A DNA stretch of 64,000 bases from Actinomycetes bacterium (GCA_025356335.1 JANXUF010000115.1:47123-111122); one strand, 5' to 3'. Shown: positions 50,299 to 59,770, counted from the first letter of the stretch. Made by a program: numbers and translations. The notes: a model not told the origin generated them from the sequence alone.

Positions 50299-52728
50299 CT
50301 ACGTCGCCGGCGGTGCCGCCGGTGTCGTCGGTTTCGGTGCCGCAGGTGCCCCCGGTGTCGTCGGTTTCGGTGCCGGTGCCGCTGGCGCAGGCGGTGGGCC
50401 ACCTGCGCAACTGCTGATGGCAGTGGCCGCTGGAAGCGTCGGTAGTGGCGCGTGCGGGTCGAGGTTGTTCGGATCGACCACGAACGTCGGCTTCGCTCGG
50501 GAATACGAGGTCACCTGCTGGTTCACCGGCGCGCCGGCGGTGGCCGTCGGGTCGTTCGGATCTGCCGGCGCACCGGGAACGACGACCGTCGACGTCGTGG
50601 CCTTGTAGACGCATTCCTCGATCGGGTCGTAGATCCGTACCGGCGGTTTGCTGAGCACCGCAGGAGCCCAATCGGTCGGCGGGAAGTTGGCATTCGCCGG
50701 GTTCATGTACGCAGCCCACAGGTTGGCGGGGAACGTCGCTCCCTGGACCGTCGAGAAGCCACCGAGTTTCGACAACGGTTGGGCGAACTCCTTCATCGGA
50801 TCACACGTCAAACCCTTCGTCGTGTCGACACGGCTGCAACTCACCACCATCGGGCTATAACGCTTCGGGTCGCCGACCCACACCGACGTCGCCAGCTGTG
50901 GCGTGAACCCGACGAACCAGGCGTTGGTGTTGTTGTCCTGCGTGCCCGTTTTACCGGCCGAGGGGCGCTTGCCGCCATCGAGCAACCCGACACGTTTTGC
51001 GGTGCCGGCGATCAAGACTCCCTTGAGAATCTGTGCCTCGGAATCGGCGACTGCGGGATCGAGGACCTGCGTGCCGGCGTCCGTGTGCTGGTAGATCTGC
51101 GCACCGCTCTGCTTGTCGATGCGCTCGATGAAATACGGATCATGGTGCAGGCCGTGGTTGGAGATCGTCTGCGCTCCGGAAGCCATATCCATCGGCGTCA
51201 ACTGGTTGTTGCCCTCTGCGAACGACGGGAGGACATCCATCTTGCTCTTGACGCCCATTCGGTGGGCGGTGTCGATGACGCGTGTCTGTCCGACGGCGTT
51301 GGCCAGACGCGAGTATCCGCAGTCGGTGGACAACCATGTCCATCGGTCGAGAGGCCCGACCGTGCCGGTACCAAAGCTCGGCGGGACGACGAACGGCGGG
51401 TTCGTGCCATCGGCGTACGTACACTGCGCGCCGTTGATCAGATCGTTGGCGTGGGCGCCCGCCTCGAGCGCAGCGGCGAGAATGAAGATCTTGATACTCG
51501 ATCCCGTCTGGCGCTGCATGTCGACGGCGATGTTGTTCTCCCACACACCCTTCTGATAGTCCGGGCCGCTGACCATCGCCCGCAACGCTCCGCTGGTGGC
51601 GTCCAACGACACCAACGCAGCGGTGACGTTGTGGGTGTTCGCCGGAATCTGTGCATCGCGAGCAGCATCTGCCAGTTTCTGCATGTCCGGATTGAGCGTC
51701 GTGTAGATCTTCAGACCGCCGTGGTACAACTCGTTCTGGCGCTGTTCGGCGGACGCCCCGAGTGCCGTGTCGAACTCGGGAGACTTCGCCGGGTCGAGCA
51801 GGTAGTCACGGACCATCACCGTGAAATGCGTCGGTACGTTCGGGTCGACCGCCGATGCCTGCACACGTTCCGGAAGCGGTTGCTCTTCGCCGATGCTCTT
51901 CGCCGCTGCCGGATCGATCAGCCGGTCGGCTGCGAGATTGTTCATCGCCTGGATGAAGCGGGCGCGGCTCGCTTCCGGGTGACGGATCGGGTCGTTGTTC
52001 GACGGCGACTTGATCATGCCGGCGAGAAACGCTCCTTCGATGAGCGTCAATTGCGCCGCCGTCTTGCCGAAATAGACCTCTGACGCGGCCTGGATGCCAT
52101 AGGCGTTGTTGCCGAAGTAGACGATGTTGAGGTAGCGCTCCATGATCTGGTCTTTGGTCATCTGCCGTTCGAGCAACACCGCATACCGGGCCTGGAGCAG
52201 CTTGTAGCGGGCACCGTCGGTCTTGATATCCGCACCAGACAGGAACTCGAGCTTGACGACCTGCTGGGTGATCGTCGAGGCACCCTGCGTACTCGAACCC
52301 TGCTGGATATTGTTCACGACGGCACGGACGAGACTGCGCAGGTTGACGCCCTTGTGCTGGTAAAACGCACGGTCCTCGACCGCCGTGACGGCGTTGATGG
52401 CGTCCTTGCTGATCTGGTCGATGGTGATCGGCTGCGTGTTCTCCGACTGGAAGTGGGCGATCTCGTTACCGATCGAGTCGTAGACGAACGATCGCTGGGC
52501 GAGGTCCGAGAACGGCGGCAGCGCGATGGCCGTCTGGTCGTGCGCCCGCAGGATCGTGACCACCCGCGGGGCGATGCCGACGGCTACGGCTGCCGATGAC
52601 AAGCCTGCGAGCACGAGCACGAGCGCAAATTTGAAAACCCAGGAGATCCGACGCACAGCACTTCGAACGCTAGTGCGCGTGGTGCTGCAGTTGGGGTCAT
52701 GCTGCCCTGTCGGGGCTCGGTTCGACAA
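50299..52728 (-). CDS. Class A penicillin-binding protein
   Basis: Up to 809 aa, bifunctional peptidoglycan synthase anchored by one N-terminal helix (about 30-50). The glycosyltransferase 51 domain has EDRAFYQHKGV, STQGASTITQQVVKLEFL and GNNAYGIQAASEVYFGK. The transpeptidase domain has the nucleophile motif GSSIK, a KTGT motif (SAGKTGTQDNN), and, where SxN is expected, STD (LSTDCGYSRLA). The C-terminal tail is a Pro/Ala-rich low-complexity region (PAAPAPKPTTPGAPAAPKPT). The TTG at 52728 is the earliest start; a GTG at 52656 is an alternative that removes 24 residues. Confidence 0.9.
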   Translation of the reverse strand: MSNRAPTGQHDPNCSTTRTSVRSAVRRISWVFKFALVLVLAGLSSAAVAVGIAPRVVTILRAHDQTAIALPPFSDLAQRSFVYDSIGNEIAHFQSENTQPITIDQISKDAINAVTAVEDRAFYQHKGVNLRSLVRAVVNNIQQGSSTQGASTITQQVVKLEFLSGADIKTDGARYKLLQARYAVLLERQMTKDQIMERYLNIVYFGNNAYGIQAASEVYFGKTAAQLTLIEGAFLAGMIKSPSNNDPIRHPEASRARFIQAMNNLAADRLIDPAAAKSIGEEQPLPERVQASAVDPNVPTHFTVMVRDYLLDPAKSPEFDTALGASAEQRQNELYHGGLKIYTTLNPDMQKLADAARDAQIPANTHNVTAALVSLDATSGALRAMVSGPDYQKGVWENNIAVDMQRQTGSSIKIFILAAALEAGAHANDLINGAQCTYADGTNPPFVVPPSFGTGTVGPLDRWTWLSTDCGYSRLANAVGQTRVIDTAHRMGVKSKMDVLPSFAEGNNQLTPMDMASGAQTISNHGLHHDPYFIERIDKQSGAQIYQHTDAGTQVLDPAVADSEAQILKGVLIAGTAKRVGLLDGGKRPSAGKTGTQDNNTNAWFVGFTPQLATSVWVGDPKRYSPMVVSCSRVDTTKGLTCDPMKEFAQPLSKLGGFSTVQGATFPANLWAAYMNPANANFPPTDWAPAVLSKPPVRIYDPIEECVYKATTSTVVVPGAPADPNDPTATAGAPVNQQVTSYSRAKPTFVVDPNNLDPHAPLPTLPAATAISSCAGGPPPAPAAPAPKPTTPGAPAAPKPTTPAAPPAT

Positions 52729-52790
52729 TCGCAGGTGTCCCCTGCCTCCGGCCAGACGGGCACGGCCGGTTGTCCGATACCGTTTGGCCG

Positions 52791-53720
52791 ATGACCCGTC
52801 CCTTCCGTTTTGGTGTCCAGTCGTCGTCAGCTGCTTCCCGTTCGGAGTGGATCAGCCAGGCGCGTCTCGTCGAGAGCCTCGGCTATTCGACGCTGACGAT
52901 GCCGGATCATTTCACCGAACAACTCGCTCCGGTGCCGGCGTTGATGACGGCAGCGGATGCGACGACGACGCTGAGGATCGGCGCGCTGGTATGGGACAAC
53001 GACTACAAGCATCCCGTCGTGTTCGCCAAGGAAATGGCGACGATGGACGTGCTGTCGGACGGTCGTCTGGAGATCGGCATCGGCGCCGGCTGGATGATCA
53101 GCGACTACGAACAGGCCGGCATCGCCTACGACGCAGCCGGCGTGCGCATCGACCGCTTCGTCGAAGGGCTCGCAGTGATCAAAGGGGCGCTGTCCGGCGA
53201 GAAGTTCTCTTATGCCGGCAAGCACTACGAGATCAGCGGATACACCGGGCATCCGCGGCCGGTGCAGTCGCTACCCCCGATCCTCATCGGTGGTGGTGGT
53301 AAGCGAGTCCTCGGCATCGCTGCTCGTGAGGCGGACATCGTCGGGATCAACGGCACGATGGCTGCCGGTGTCGTCGGTCCCGAGGCGATCTCGACGATGA
53401 CCGCTGCGGCGGTCGACGACAAGGTGGCCATCACCAAGGCCGCTGCCGGCGGGCGTTTCGAGGCCATCGAGATGAACATCCGGGCGTTCATGGTCAAGGT
53501 CACCGACGACCGATCGAAGGCGATGTCCGGTATCGCCGGTGCGATCGGCGTCGACGTGTCGATGGTCGAGGAGACGCCGTTTGCGCTGATCGGTACTCCC
53601 GGGCAAATCGTCGAGGACCTAATCCGCAGGCGAGAGCGTTGGGGCTTCAGCTACGTGATCGTCGGCCAGGAGGACATCGAGTCCTTCGCGCCGGTCGTCG
53701 CCGAGCTGGCAGGAAAGTGA
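52791..53720 (+). CDS. LLM-family F420-dependent-type oxidoreductase
   Basis: A 309-aa luciferase-like TIM barrel. Typical pieces are FGVQSSSAASRSEWISQARL, LVWDNDYKHPVVFAKEMATM, SDGRLEIGIGAGWMISDYEQ and PPILIGGGGKRVLGIAARE. Members of this actinobacterial group use coenzyme F420 and oxidise or reduce unknown substrates. Its stop shares a base with the ATG of a Gfo/Idh/MocA gene (TGATG), so the two probably work together. ATG at 52791. Confidence 0.9.
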   Translation: MTRPFRFGVQSSSAASRSEWISQARLVESLGYSTLTMPDHFTEQLAPVPALMTAADATTTLRIGALVWDNDYKHPVVFAKEMATMDVLSDGRLEIGIGAGWMISDYEQAGIAYDAAGVRIDRFVEGLAVIKGALSGEKFSYAGKHYEISGYTGHPRPVQSLPPILIGGGGKRVLGIAAREADIVGINGTMAAGVVGPEAISTMTAAAVDDKVAITKAAAGGRFEAIEMNIRAFMVKVTDDRSKAMSGIAGAIGVDVSMVEETPFALIGTPGQIVEDLIRRRERWGFSYVIVGQEDIESFAPVVAELAGK

Positions 53721-54745
53721 TGGCTGGTACGCCGAAGACGATCGCTCTCTATGGTGCCGGAATGATCTCGGTGGCGCATGCCGGAGCTGCCGGGCTGCTG
53801 GGCCTCGACATCATCGGGGTCGCCTCGCGTACTGCGGAACGGGCAGCCGCTCGGGCCGCCGATCTGCGAACGAAGGCGATGACGTATGACGAGCTGCCGG
53901 GCGGTGCTGACATCGTCGTCGTCAGCACCCCTCCGCAATGCCACGCGTCCGACGCCATCTCACTGCTGGACGCCGGCACGGCGGTGCTGCTGGAGAAGCC
54001 GCTGTGCACGACGATGGAGCAGGCAGACGAGCTGATGGCAGCCGCAGCTGCTCATCGACAACGGATCATGTATGCAGAGAACCTCGGCTACGCACCGGTC
54101 GTGCAGGCGATGCTGATCATGTGCCATCGATTGGAGGCGCCGACCCATATCGAGGTGCGGGCGATTCAGCCGCTTCCGACGTGGGGCAACTTCACCAGCG
54201 ACGAATGGGGCGGGGGTGCGCTGTTCGATCTCGGCGCACACCCGTTGGCGGTGGCCGTGATGCTCGCTGCACCGGCCAAGGTGATCGGTGTGTCGGCGAA
54301 CCTCGAGGGCGGTGACGGCCACAACACCGACGAGCAGGCGGACGTCATCCTGCATTTCGACACCGGCCTGACAGCCCACGTGGTGTCGAGTTGGAAGGGC
54401 ACGGGCGAGTCGGTCTGGGATGCGCAGTACTCGACCGCCAACGACGTGATCCGGATGGAGATCTTCCCTGCACCGAAGCTCGAACACAACGGCGAGCCGA
54501 TCGATGTCCCGGCCGTCACCACCGGTCCGTACCTCGAACCGCTCGGCTACGTCGGTCAATTGTCGGCGTTCGTCGACGACATCGCCAGCGGTACCGAACC
54601 ATTGATGAGCGTTGCCTTCGGCCACCACATCATGCACATCACCCTCGCCGCCTACCGCTCCGCCAGCCGTGACGCCGCGCTCGAACCGATCCCCTACGCC
54701 GGCCCCCGAGACAAGACCCCGCTCGAACTCTGGCACGGCCTCTGA
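53720..54745 (+). CDS. Gfo/Idh/MocA-family oxidoreductase
   Basis: A 341-aa NAD(P)-dependent oxidoreductase. The Rossmann motif ALYGAGMISVAHAGAA is at the N-terminus, VVSTPPQCHASDAI and VLLEKPLCTTMEQADEL (the EKP motif) follow, and the C-terminal alpha/beta domain includes GGGALFDLGAHPLAVA with the conserved Asp-x-x-x-His (DLGAH). The substrate is a sugar or cyclitol-like molecule, unknown. It is coupled to the LLM oxidoreductase. Confidence 0.88.
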   Translation: MAGTPKTIALYGAGMISVAHAGAAGLLGLDIIGVASRTAERAAARAADLRTKAMTYDELPGGADIVVVSTPPQCHASDAISLLDAGTAVLLEKPLCTTMEQADELMAAAAAHRQRIMYAENLGYAPVVQAMLIMCHRLEAPTHIEVRAIQPLPTWGNFTSDEWGGGALFDLGAHPLAVAVMLAAPAKVIGVSANLEGGDGHNTDEQADVILHFDTGLTAHVVSSWKGTGESVWDAQYSTANDVIRMEIFPAPKLEHNGEPIDVPAVTTGPYLEPLGYVGQLSAFVDDIASGTEPLMSVAFGHHIMHITLAAYRSASRDAALEPIPYAGPRDKTPLELWHGL

Positions 54746-54754
54746 CCCCGTTCT

Positions 54755-54798
54755 CGTGTCACCGAATGTCGCGGATTCTGTGTACAAACGGTGACACG
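54755..54798. repeat. Palindromic repeat, copy 2
   Basis: CGTGTCACCG at 54755-54764 pairs with CGGTGACACG at 54789-54798 (10-bp stem, 24-nt loop). The loop begins AATGTC, so the left arm equals copy 1 (50208-50255) through GTGTCACCGAATGTC, but the right arm has diverged. It lies between convergent genes (Gfo/Idh/MocA stop at 54745 and the LLM stop at 54831). Confidence 0.8.
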
Positions 54799-54830
54799 GG
54801 GACCCGGAGCGCGCCGGACGGTCGCGCTGT

Positions 54831-55736
54831 CTACATCAGGTCCCGTAGCACGGCACGTGTGCGGTCGATCTCCTCCGGGTTACTGGAGAACATTCCGGCA
54901 TTGAAGTCGGTCACCCCTGCTTCGGCGATCGCCTCGATCTGCTGGCGAACCTCCGTCTCCGACCCGACGATCGCCAGTCCGCTGGCATCGGCGACGCCTT
55001 CGCGATCCATCATCGCCCGGTAGCTCGGCAGCGATCCGTAGATCGCGAAAACCTTGGCTGCGAGCGCCCGAGCGCCATCCGGGTCGTCGGTGACGCAGAC
55101 CGGAAATGCGCTGACGACGACCGGCTCCGGACGCTGTGCATCGGCGGCAGCCTGGCGAATCTGAGGGATCGTGAAGTCGGCGAGCGTCTTCGGCCCGACA
55201 CACCATGTCGTCGTCCCGTCGGTGTGTGTACCGGCGAGTCGAAGCATCTGTGCGCCGAGTGCTGCGACGATGACCTCTGGACGCCGGGCCCCTTCGACGG
55301 CGACGCTGCCGTTCACCTGATAGGTCTCTCCTGCGAAGCCGACCGGCTTGCCATCGAGGAGCGGCATCAGTACCGACAGGTACTCCCGCAGATGACGGAC
55401 CGGCTTCTCGAACGACATGCCCCACATCGATTCGACGACGATCTGGTGCGACAGCCCGATGCCGAGCCGCAGGCGTCCACCGGTGGCCGACTGCACGGTC
55501 AGCGCCTGCTGAGCGAGCATCATCGGATGCCGAGGATAGGTCGGGACAACCGACGTTCCCATCATCATTCCCGGCACCTCGCGGCCGACGACAGCGAGCG
55601 CCGTCAGCGCGTCGTTGCCGAATACCTGCGACGCCCAGAACGTCTGGAATCCGTCGGCAGCAGCCCCTTTCGCCTCGGCGACGACATCGTCGACACTCTT
55701 CGAATTGGCAGCAACACTGGAGACTCCGATACGCAT
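54831..55736 (-). CDS. LLM-family F420-dependent-type oxidoreductase
   Basis: A 301-aa luciferase-like protein beginning MRIGVSSVAANSKSVDD. Motifs: FQTFWASQVFGNDAL, PTYPRHPMMLAQQAL, GRLRLGIGLSHQIVVESMWG and VIVAALGAQMLRLAG. It belongs to another branch of the F420-associated LLM proteins than the gene at 52.8 kb. Position 55736 is chosen as the start; the upstream frame is Arg/Ala-rich and not part of the family. It is divergent from the PLP enzyme gene by 121 bp. Confidence 0.88.
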   Translation of the reverse strand: MRIGVSSVAANSKSVDDVVAEAKGAAADGFQTFWASQVFGNDALTALAVVGREVPGMMMGTSVVPTYPRHPMMLAQQALTVQSATGGRLRLGIGLSHQIVVESMWGMSFEKPVRHLREYLSVLMPLLDGKPVGFAGETYQVNGSVAVEGARRPEVIVAALGAQMLRLAGTHTDGTTTWCVGPKTLADFTIPQIRQAAADAQRPEPVVVSAFPVCVTDDPDGARALAAKVFAIYGSLPSYRAMMDREGVADASGLAIVGSETEVRQQIEAIAEAGVTDFNAGMFSSNPEEIDRTRAVLRDLM

Positions 55737-55857
55737 GCCCGCACCGTAGCCGAGCCGATCGTGCGCAGATCTGTCGAAGAAGCGCTCCGCTGCGCAACCA
55801 CAGACACACCGAAGGACGACCGCCGGACGTCGTCGGCGCGCGTGTGAGGATGGAGAT

Positions 55858-56916
55858 GTGACCGCCGAATCTGCTGCCCCTGCTCTGTCGCCCCGCACCA
55901 TCGCCGTCGTCGCCGGCCGTCCCGCCGGCGCAGGTGACCCACTCAACCATCCACTCGTACTGGCGTCGAATTTCCGCGCAGGCGGCGACTACACCCGCAC
56001 CCATGGCACGACGACCTGGCAGGCATTGGAGGAAGCCGTCGGCGCGCTCGAAGGCGGACGGGCACTCGCCTACGCGAGCGGAATGGCCGCCGCCTCGGCA
56101 ATCGTCTACGCGCTCGCGCCGAAGGTCGTGGTCATTCCCACCTATAGCTACATGGGGGTCCGCAACCTGCTCGCGGAGTATCGGGCACAGGGACATCTCG
56201 AACTCCGTCCTGTCGACATCACCGACACCGCAGCAGTCGTCGCGGCATCAGACGGCGCCGACGTCGTGTGGATGGAGACGCCGACGAACCCGACGCTCGA
56301 CGTCGCCGATCTGGCCACGATCGGCAGGGCATGCGCCGATCTCGGGGCGAAGATGGTCGTCGATTCGACCTTCGCCACGCCGCTGCTGCAGCAGCCACTC
56401 GGCGACGGAGCGGCGATCGTCCTGCACAGCGGTACGAAGTTCATCGGCGGTCACAGCGATCTGCTCATCGGGCTGTGCGTCACGTCGGACGACGCCGTGT
56501 TCGACCGTCTGGTACTCGCCAGGACCTACCAGGGGGCAACGCCGGGTTCGCTGGAAGCGTTTCTCGCACTGCGCGGACTACGGACCATGCCGATCCGTCT
56601 CGAAGCCTCGCAGAAGAATGCAGAGGTGCTGATCGAGCGCCTGCGCGCCCACCCGGCGATCTCCGAGGTCCGCTATCCGGGCAGTGGAGCGATGGTCGCC
56701 TTCGTCGTCGCCGGTGGAGCCGCCGCAGCAGACGCTCTGTGTGAACGGGTCCGCATCCTCGTCCCGGCGACGAGCCTCGGCGGCGTCGAGTCGACGATCG
56801 AGCGCCGCCAGAAATACGCCGGGGACAGCCACGTCGATCCCGGCCTGCTGCGGATGAGCGTCGGCATCGAGGATGTCGAAGACCTGTGGAACGATCTCGC
56901 CCAAGCGCTGGCGTGA
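55858..56916 (+). CDS. Cys/Met-metabolism PLP-dependent enzyme (cystathionine gamma-synthase/lyase-like)
   Basis: A 352-aa enzyme, shorter than the usual ~380-400. PLP-site elements are VVDSTFATPLLQQPLGDGA and the lysine motif LHSGTKFIGGHSDLLIG at about residue 198. ALEGGRALAYASGMAAASAI, METPTNPTLDV and LVPATSLGGVESTIE are the family marks. It could act as cystathionine gamma-synthase, gamma-lyase or O-acetylhomoserine sulfhydrylase. GTG at 55858 has GGAG three bases before, close for a Shine-Dalgarno. Confidence 0.86.
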   Translation: MTAESAAPALSPRTIAVVAGRPAGAGDPLNHPLVLASNFRAGGDYTRTHGTTTWQALEEAVGALEGGRALAYASGMAAASAIVYALAPKVVVIPTYSYMGVRNLLAEYRAQGHLELRPVDITDTAAVVAASDGADVVWMETPTNPTLDVADLATIGRACADLGAKMVVDSTFATPLLQQPLGDGAAIVLHSGTKFIGGHSDLLIGLCVTSDDAVFDRLVLARTYQGATPGSLEAFLALRGLRTMPIRLEASQKNAEVLIERLRAHPAISEVRYPGSGAMVAFVVAGGAAAADALCERVRILVPATSLGGVESTIERRQKYAGDSHVDPGLLRMSVGIEDVEDLWNDLAQALA

Positions 56917-56932
56917 CGACAACTCGACGCAA

Positions 56933-57469
56933 ATGACGATGCTGGGTGCTCGGATGCGAATCGTTCCCGGCGACTCGGCGGTCTACGAGGCCGATCTCGC
57001 CGGTGACCTGGCAAAGCTTGCCGACCTGCTCGGCGTCTCGCCGATCGAAGCATGGCCACCGATCGGCGGAGAACACGACGCCGGCGCCGTGGCGCACTTC
57101 CGTGACGCACAGCTCGGCGATCCGTCCGTCGCCGGTTGGCTGGTGTACTACGTGTGCTGTGCGGGCGATGCTGAAAACGCTGATGCTCGTGACGTGCTCG
57201 TCGGCAGTGCCGGGTTCTTCGGTCCGCCATCGGGTGGAGTTGCAGAGATCGGCTACTCGATCTGCTTTGCCTACCGCCGGCGCGGACTGGCGACGAAAGC
57301 GGTTGCGATGCTGATCGAACTGGCACGCCGAAACGGGGTGCGCACGCTGACCGCCATGACCCGTGCCGACAACGCCGCCTCGGCCGGCGTGCTGATGAAC
57401 AACGGGTTCATCGTCGACGCCCAGCGCTCCGCGCCACCGGACATCGCCTATTCCGTCGACATCGGCTGA
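56933..57469 (+). CDS. GNAT-family N-acetyltransferase
   Basis: A 178-aa acetyltransferase. The acetyl-CoA-binding motif A is RRRGLATKAVAMLIELARRN (about residues 115-134, the Q/RxxGxG/A pattern) after the strand EIGYSICF, followed by TLTAMTRADNAASAGVLMNNGF. It has an insertion with CxxC-like residues near the middle (VYYVCCAG). The substrate is unknown. It follows the PLP enzyme by 16 bp. Confidence 0.85.
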   Translation: MTMLGARMRIVPGDSAVYEADLAGDLAKLADLLGVSPIEAWPPIGGEHDAGAVAHFRDAQLGDPSVAGWLVYYVCCAGDAENADARDVLVGSAGFFGPPSGGVAEIGYSICFAYRRRGLATKAVAMLIELARRNGVRTLTAMTRADNAASAGVLMNNGFIVDAQRSAPPDIAYSVDIG

Positions 57470-57500
57470 GAAGGAACCGTGGCCTGAGTAGCGGCGCTGA

Positions 57501-58283
57501 TCAGGACGTGTCGCCGTTCAGTGCCTCGACGGTCGGGACCTCTGCACCCCAACGCTTCATACCTTCGGCGATACGCCGATTCAGCGTTTCGAGCGCAGAG
57601 ATTCGGGCGAAACGCTTCTGCTCTGCGGCGATCACATCCCATGGCGCGAGTGCATGGTCCGTCTTGGCGAACATCTCTTCGGCGGCGCCGTCGTATTCGC
57701 GGTTGCGTTCACGGTTGCGCCAATCCTCGGGCGTCAGCTTCCAGCGCTTCAGCGGGTCAGCGGCGCGCCCCTCGAATCGGCGAAGTTGTTCGTCGTCGCT
57801 GATCTGCATCCAGAACTTGACGAGGATCACTCCTTCGGTGACCAACGATTCCTCGAAGTCGACGATCGCCTGATAGGCGCGACTCCACTCCGCCTTCGAT
57901 GCAAATCCTTCGATCCGCTCGACCAGCACACGCCCGTACCAACTGCGATCGAAGACCGCCATCTCGCCGAGCCCCGGCAGGTCGCGGAAGAAGCGCCACA
58001 TGAAATGGTGCCGTTTCTCGGCGAGTGTGGGGGCTGCATAGCTGATGACCTCGTAGTGGCGGGGATCGAGATGGCCGACGACGACTTTGATGGCGCCACC
58101 CTTGCCTGCAGCGTCCGGCCCTTCGAAGACGACCAGCAGGCCGGGTCCGACATCGCCGGAGCCGAGTTGACCGCCGAGGTGCAGGCGCAGCTGCAACAGG
58201 CGTCGCTGGGCGATATCGAGCCGCTTGTAGTACGTCTCGCGATCGAGACGCTGGGTCATGTCGAGCTTGTCAAGAATGGTCAT
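57501..58283 (-). CDS. Polyphosphate kinase 2 family protein
   Basis: A 260-aa kinase transferring phosphate between polyphosphate and nucleotides. Walker A is FEGPDAAGKGGAIKVVVG at about residue 54, with DRSWYGRVLVERIEGFAS (Walker B region) and FWMQISDDEQLRRFEGRAAD. WRNRERNREYDGAAEEM is typical. The class (ADP/GDP- or AMP-specific) is not decidable from the sequence. ATG at 58283. The upstream 206 bp contain repeats but no gene. Confidence 0.9.
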   Translation of the reverse strand: MTILDKLDMTQRLDRETYYKRLDIAQRRLLQLRLHLGGQLGSGDVGPGLLVVFEGPDAAGKGGAIKVVVGHLDPRHYEVISYAAPTLAEKRHHFMWRFFRDLPGLGEMAVFDRSWYGRVLVERIEGFASKAEWSRAYQAIVDFEESLVTEGVILVKFWMQISDDEQLRRFEGRAADPLKRWKLTPEDWRNRERNREYDGAAEEMFAKTDHALAPWDVIAAEQKRFARISALETLNRRIAEGMKRWGAEVPTVEALNGDTS

Positions 58284-58424
58284 GCAATACTCCGGCCGAT
58301 CCTGGGAACTTGTGCGACTGAGAGAGTAGGCGGCGCAGCACCCGAGCACCCACATCCCGATGATCGATCGACCCCGAGTGCGGTCGCAGCACCGGAGTGC
58401 GCTGACACCCGTAGCCGCCGCCAC

Positions 58425-58484
58425 CACACTCGGCTGCGGCCGGCACACTCGGCTGCGGCTGCGGCCACCACACTCGGCTGCGGC
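58425..58484. repeat. 16-bp repeat, three copies
   Basis: CACACTCGGCTGCGGC at 58425-58440, 58444-58459 and 58469-58484, spaced by 3 and 9 bp. It sits upstream of ppk2 and downstream of the 91-aa gene, in a 206-bp gap otherwise without features. Confidence 0.9.
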
Positions 58485-58489
58485 CGCGG

Positions 58490-58765
58490 TCAGAGCGTGT
58501 CGATCAGTCGTTCGAGGACGAATTCGTTGACCAGGTGGGCATTGAGGTGCTCCTCACCAGCGATCGGCCGCTGCTGCTGCGACACCTGGAAGACTCGCCA
58601 ACCATCGCCCATTGCCGCGATCCCGTCGGCGTACGGCTGCTCCCCCGTTGGCTGCGGACCTCGGCCGTCTGTGCCGTCGTGGAACGCCCAGGCGATCACG
58701 GCGCTATTCAGCGACGGCTCCGCCAGCCACAGGAACAACACCTGCTGACGCTGATCGGGTCTCAC
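58490..58765 (-). CDS. Hypothetical protein, 91 aa, coupled to PhyH
   Basis: A short ORF whose GTG at 58765 overlaps the stop of the phytanoyl-CoA-dioxygenase-like gene (58762-58764). It reads RPDQRQQVLFLWLAEPSLNS, VIAWAFHDG, then MGDGWRVFQVSQQQRPIAGE and a C-terminal EFVLERLIDTL. No family recognised. The overlap and balanced composition favour a real gene. Confidence 0.6.
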   Translation of the reverse strand: MRPDQRQQVLFLWLAEPSLNSAVIAWAFHDGTDGRGPQPTGEQPYADGIAAMGDGWRVFQVSQQQRPIAGEEHLNAHLVNEFVLERLIDTL

Positions 58766-59658
58766 ATCGTCACGTGCAGGCCGCTGCGAAGTCGCTGACG
58801 CGTCAGGTACCAGTCCAGATCGAACTGTGCGTCGCCGCTCAGGTAGCGCCACAGCTTCGATCGCTGGACCAATTCGTGGCGGTAGGCCTGCTCGCTGTAC
58901 CACGGCTGGCGTTGACGCAGGATGGTGGCAACCTGCGTTGCGTCCGTCGTCGCGAACACATGCTCACGGGATGAGTTGCGCGCCTCGAGGTCCGACAGGT
59001 CCCACATGCGGACCTGCGGCTCCGTCGGATTGAGCCGGATCTTGCCCATTACCCGTTGCCTGTCGCTGTTGTTCGGTGCACCGGCATGCCACAGTCCGTG
59101 ATGGAAGATCAGCACGGTGCCCGCCGGACCGGAGAAGTACTGGTCGCCGACGAGATGCTGATAGCGGGCGACGTCGTTGGCCGCAGCCTGGCGAAGGTGG
59201 CTGCCGGGAACGAACCGCGTCCCGCCGGCGCCAGGCTCGACATCATGCGGGAACCAGAAGAGCTGGATGTCGAAGGCGGTGTTGCGATCGACAATGGCGT
59301 CGCAGTGCAGCATTTGTGAGGATGGGTCGTGCGGCGGCTTGAGATGGGCGAAGTGATGGTCGAAGACAGGGTGCTGACCGACGAGCGAAGCGACGGCACC
59401 GGCGATGACCGGTACAGCGAGCATCCGCCCGATCGCCGAATCCGGTGAGTACGCATCAGCGAGCGTCGTTCCGGACGGCATCGTGGTCGGCGCAGCATCG
59501 CCGGCGACGTCGGTGCCCATCAGCTGCGCAAGCCAACGGTGCAACAGCAGCGGCAAGTCGACCATCGCCTGTTCGTTGATCGCCGTCGGCACAGCGGCAT
59601 CGAACCGCAGGTACCCGTTGGCGACGAACGATGCCATCTGATCGGTGGTCAGCAGCAT
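58762..59658 (-). CDS. Phytanoyl-CoA dioxygenase (PhyH) family protein
   Basis: A 298-aa Fe(II)/2-oxoglutarate-dependent oxygenase. The metal site is visible as His-x-Asp in QMLHCDAIVD and the distal His in LIFHHGLWHAGAPNNSDRQR, whose Arg likely binds 2-oxoglutarate. FWFPHDVEPGAGGTRFVPGS is typical. The substrate is unknown (lipid, antibiotic or halogenated acid). ATG at 59658 has GAGG five bases upstream (GAGGTGACG ATG). Confidence 0.87.
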   Translation of the reverse strand: MLLTTDQMASFVANGYLRFDAAVPTAINEQAMVDLPLLLHRWLAQLMGTDVAGDAAPTTMPSGTTLADAYSPDSAIGRMLAVPVIAGAVASLVGQHPVFDHHFAHLKPPHDPSSQMLHCDAIVDRNTAFDIQLFWFPHDVEPGAGGTRFVPGSHLRQAAANDVARYQHLVGDQYFSGPAGTVLIFHHGLWHAGAPNNSDRQRVMGKIRLNPTEPQVRMWDLSDLEARNSSREHVFATTDATQVATILRQRQPWYSEQAYRHELVQRSKLWRYLSGDAQFDLDWYLTRQRLRSGLHVTM

Positions 59659-59770
59659 CGTCACCTCGATCCCTTCATCGCAACATTCCCTCCATCGCAA
59701 CATTCCCCCGCCGCTGCACCCCGTCGCAGCGACTCGCCGATGGTAGCCGGGCGCCAGGGAGCCGAGCGGC

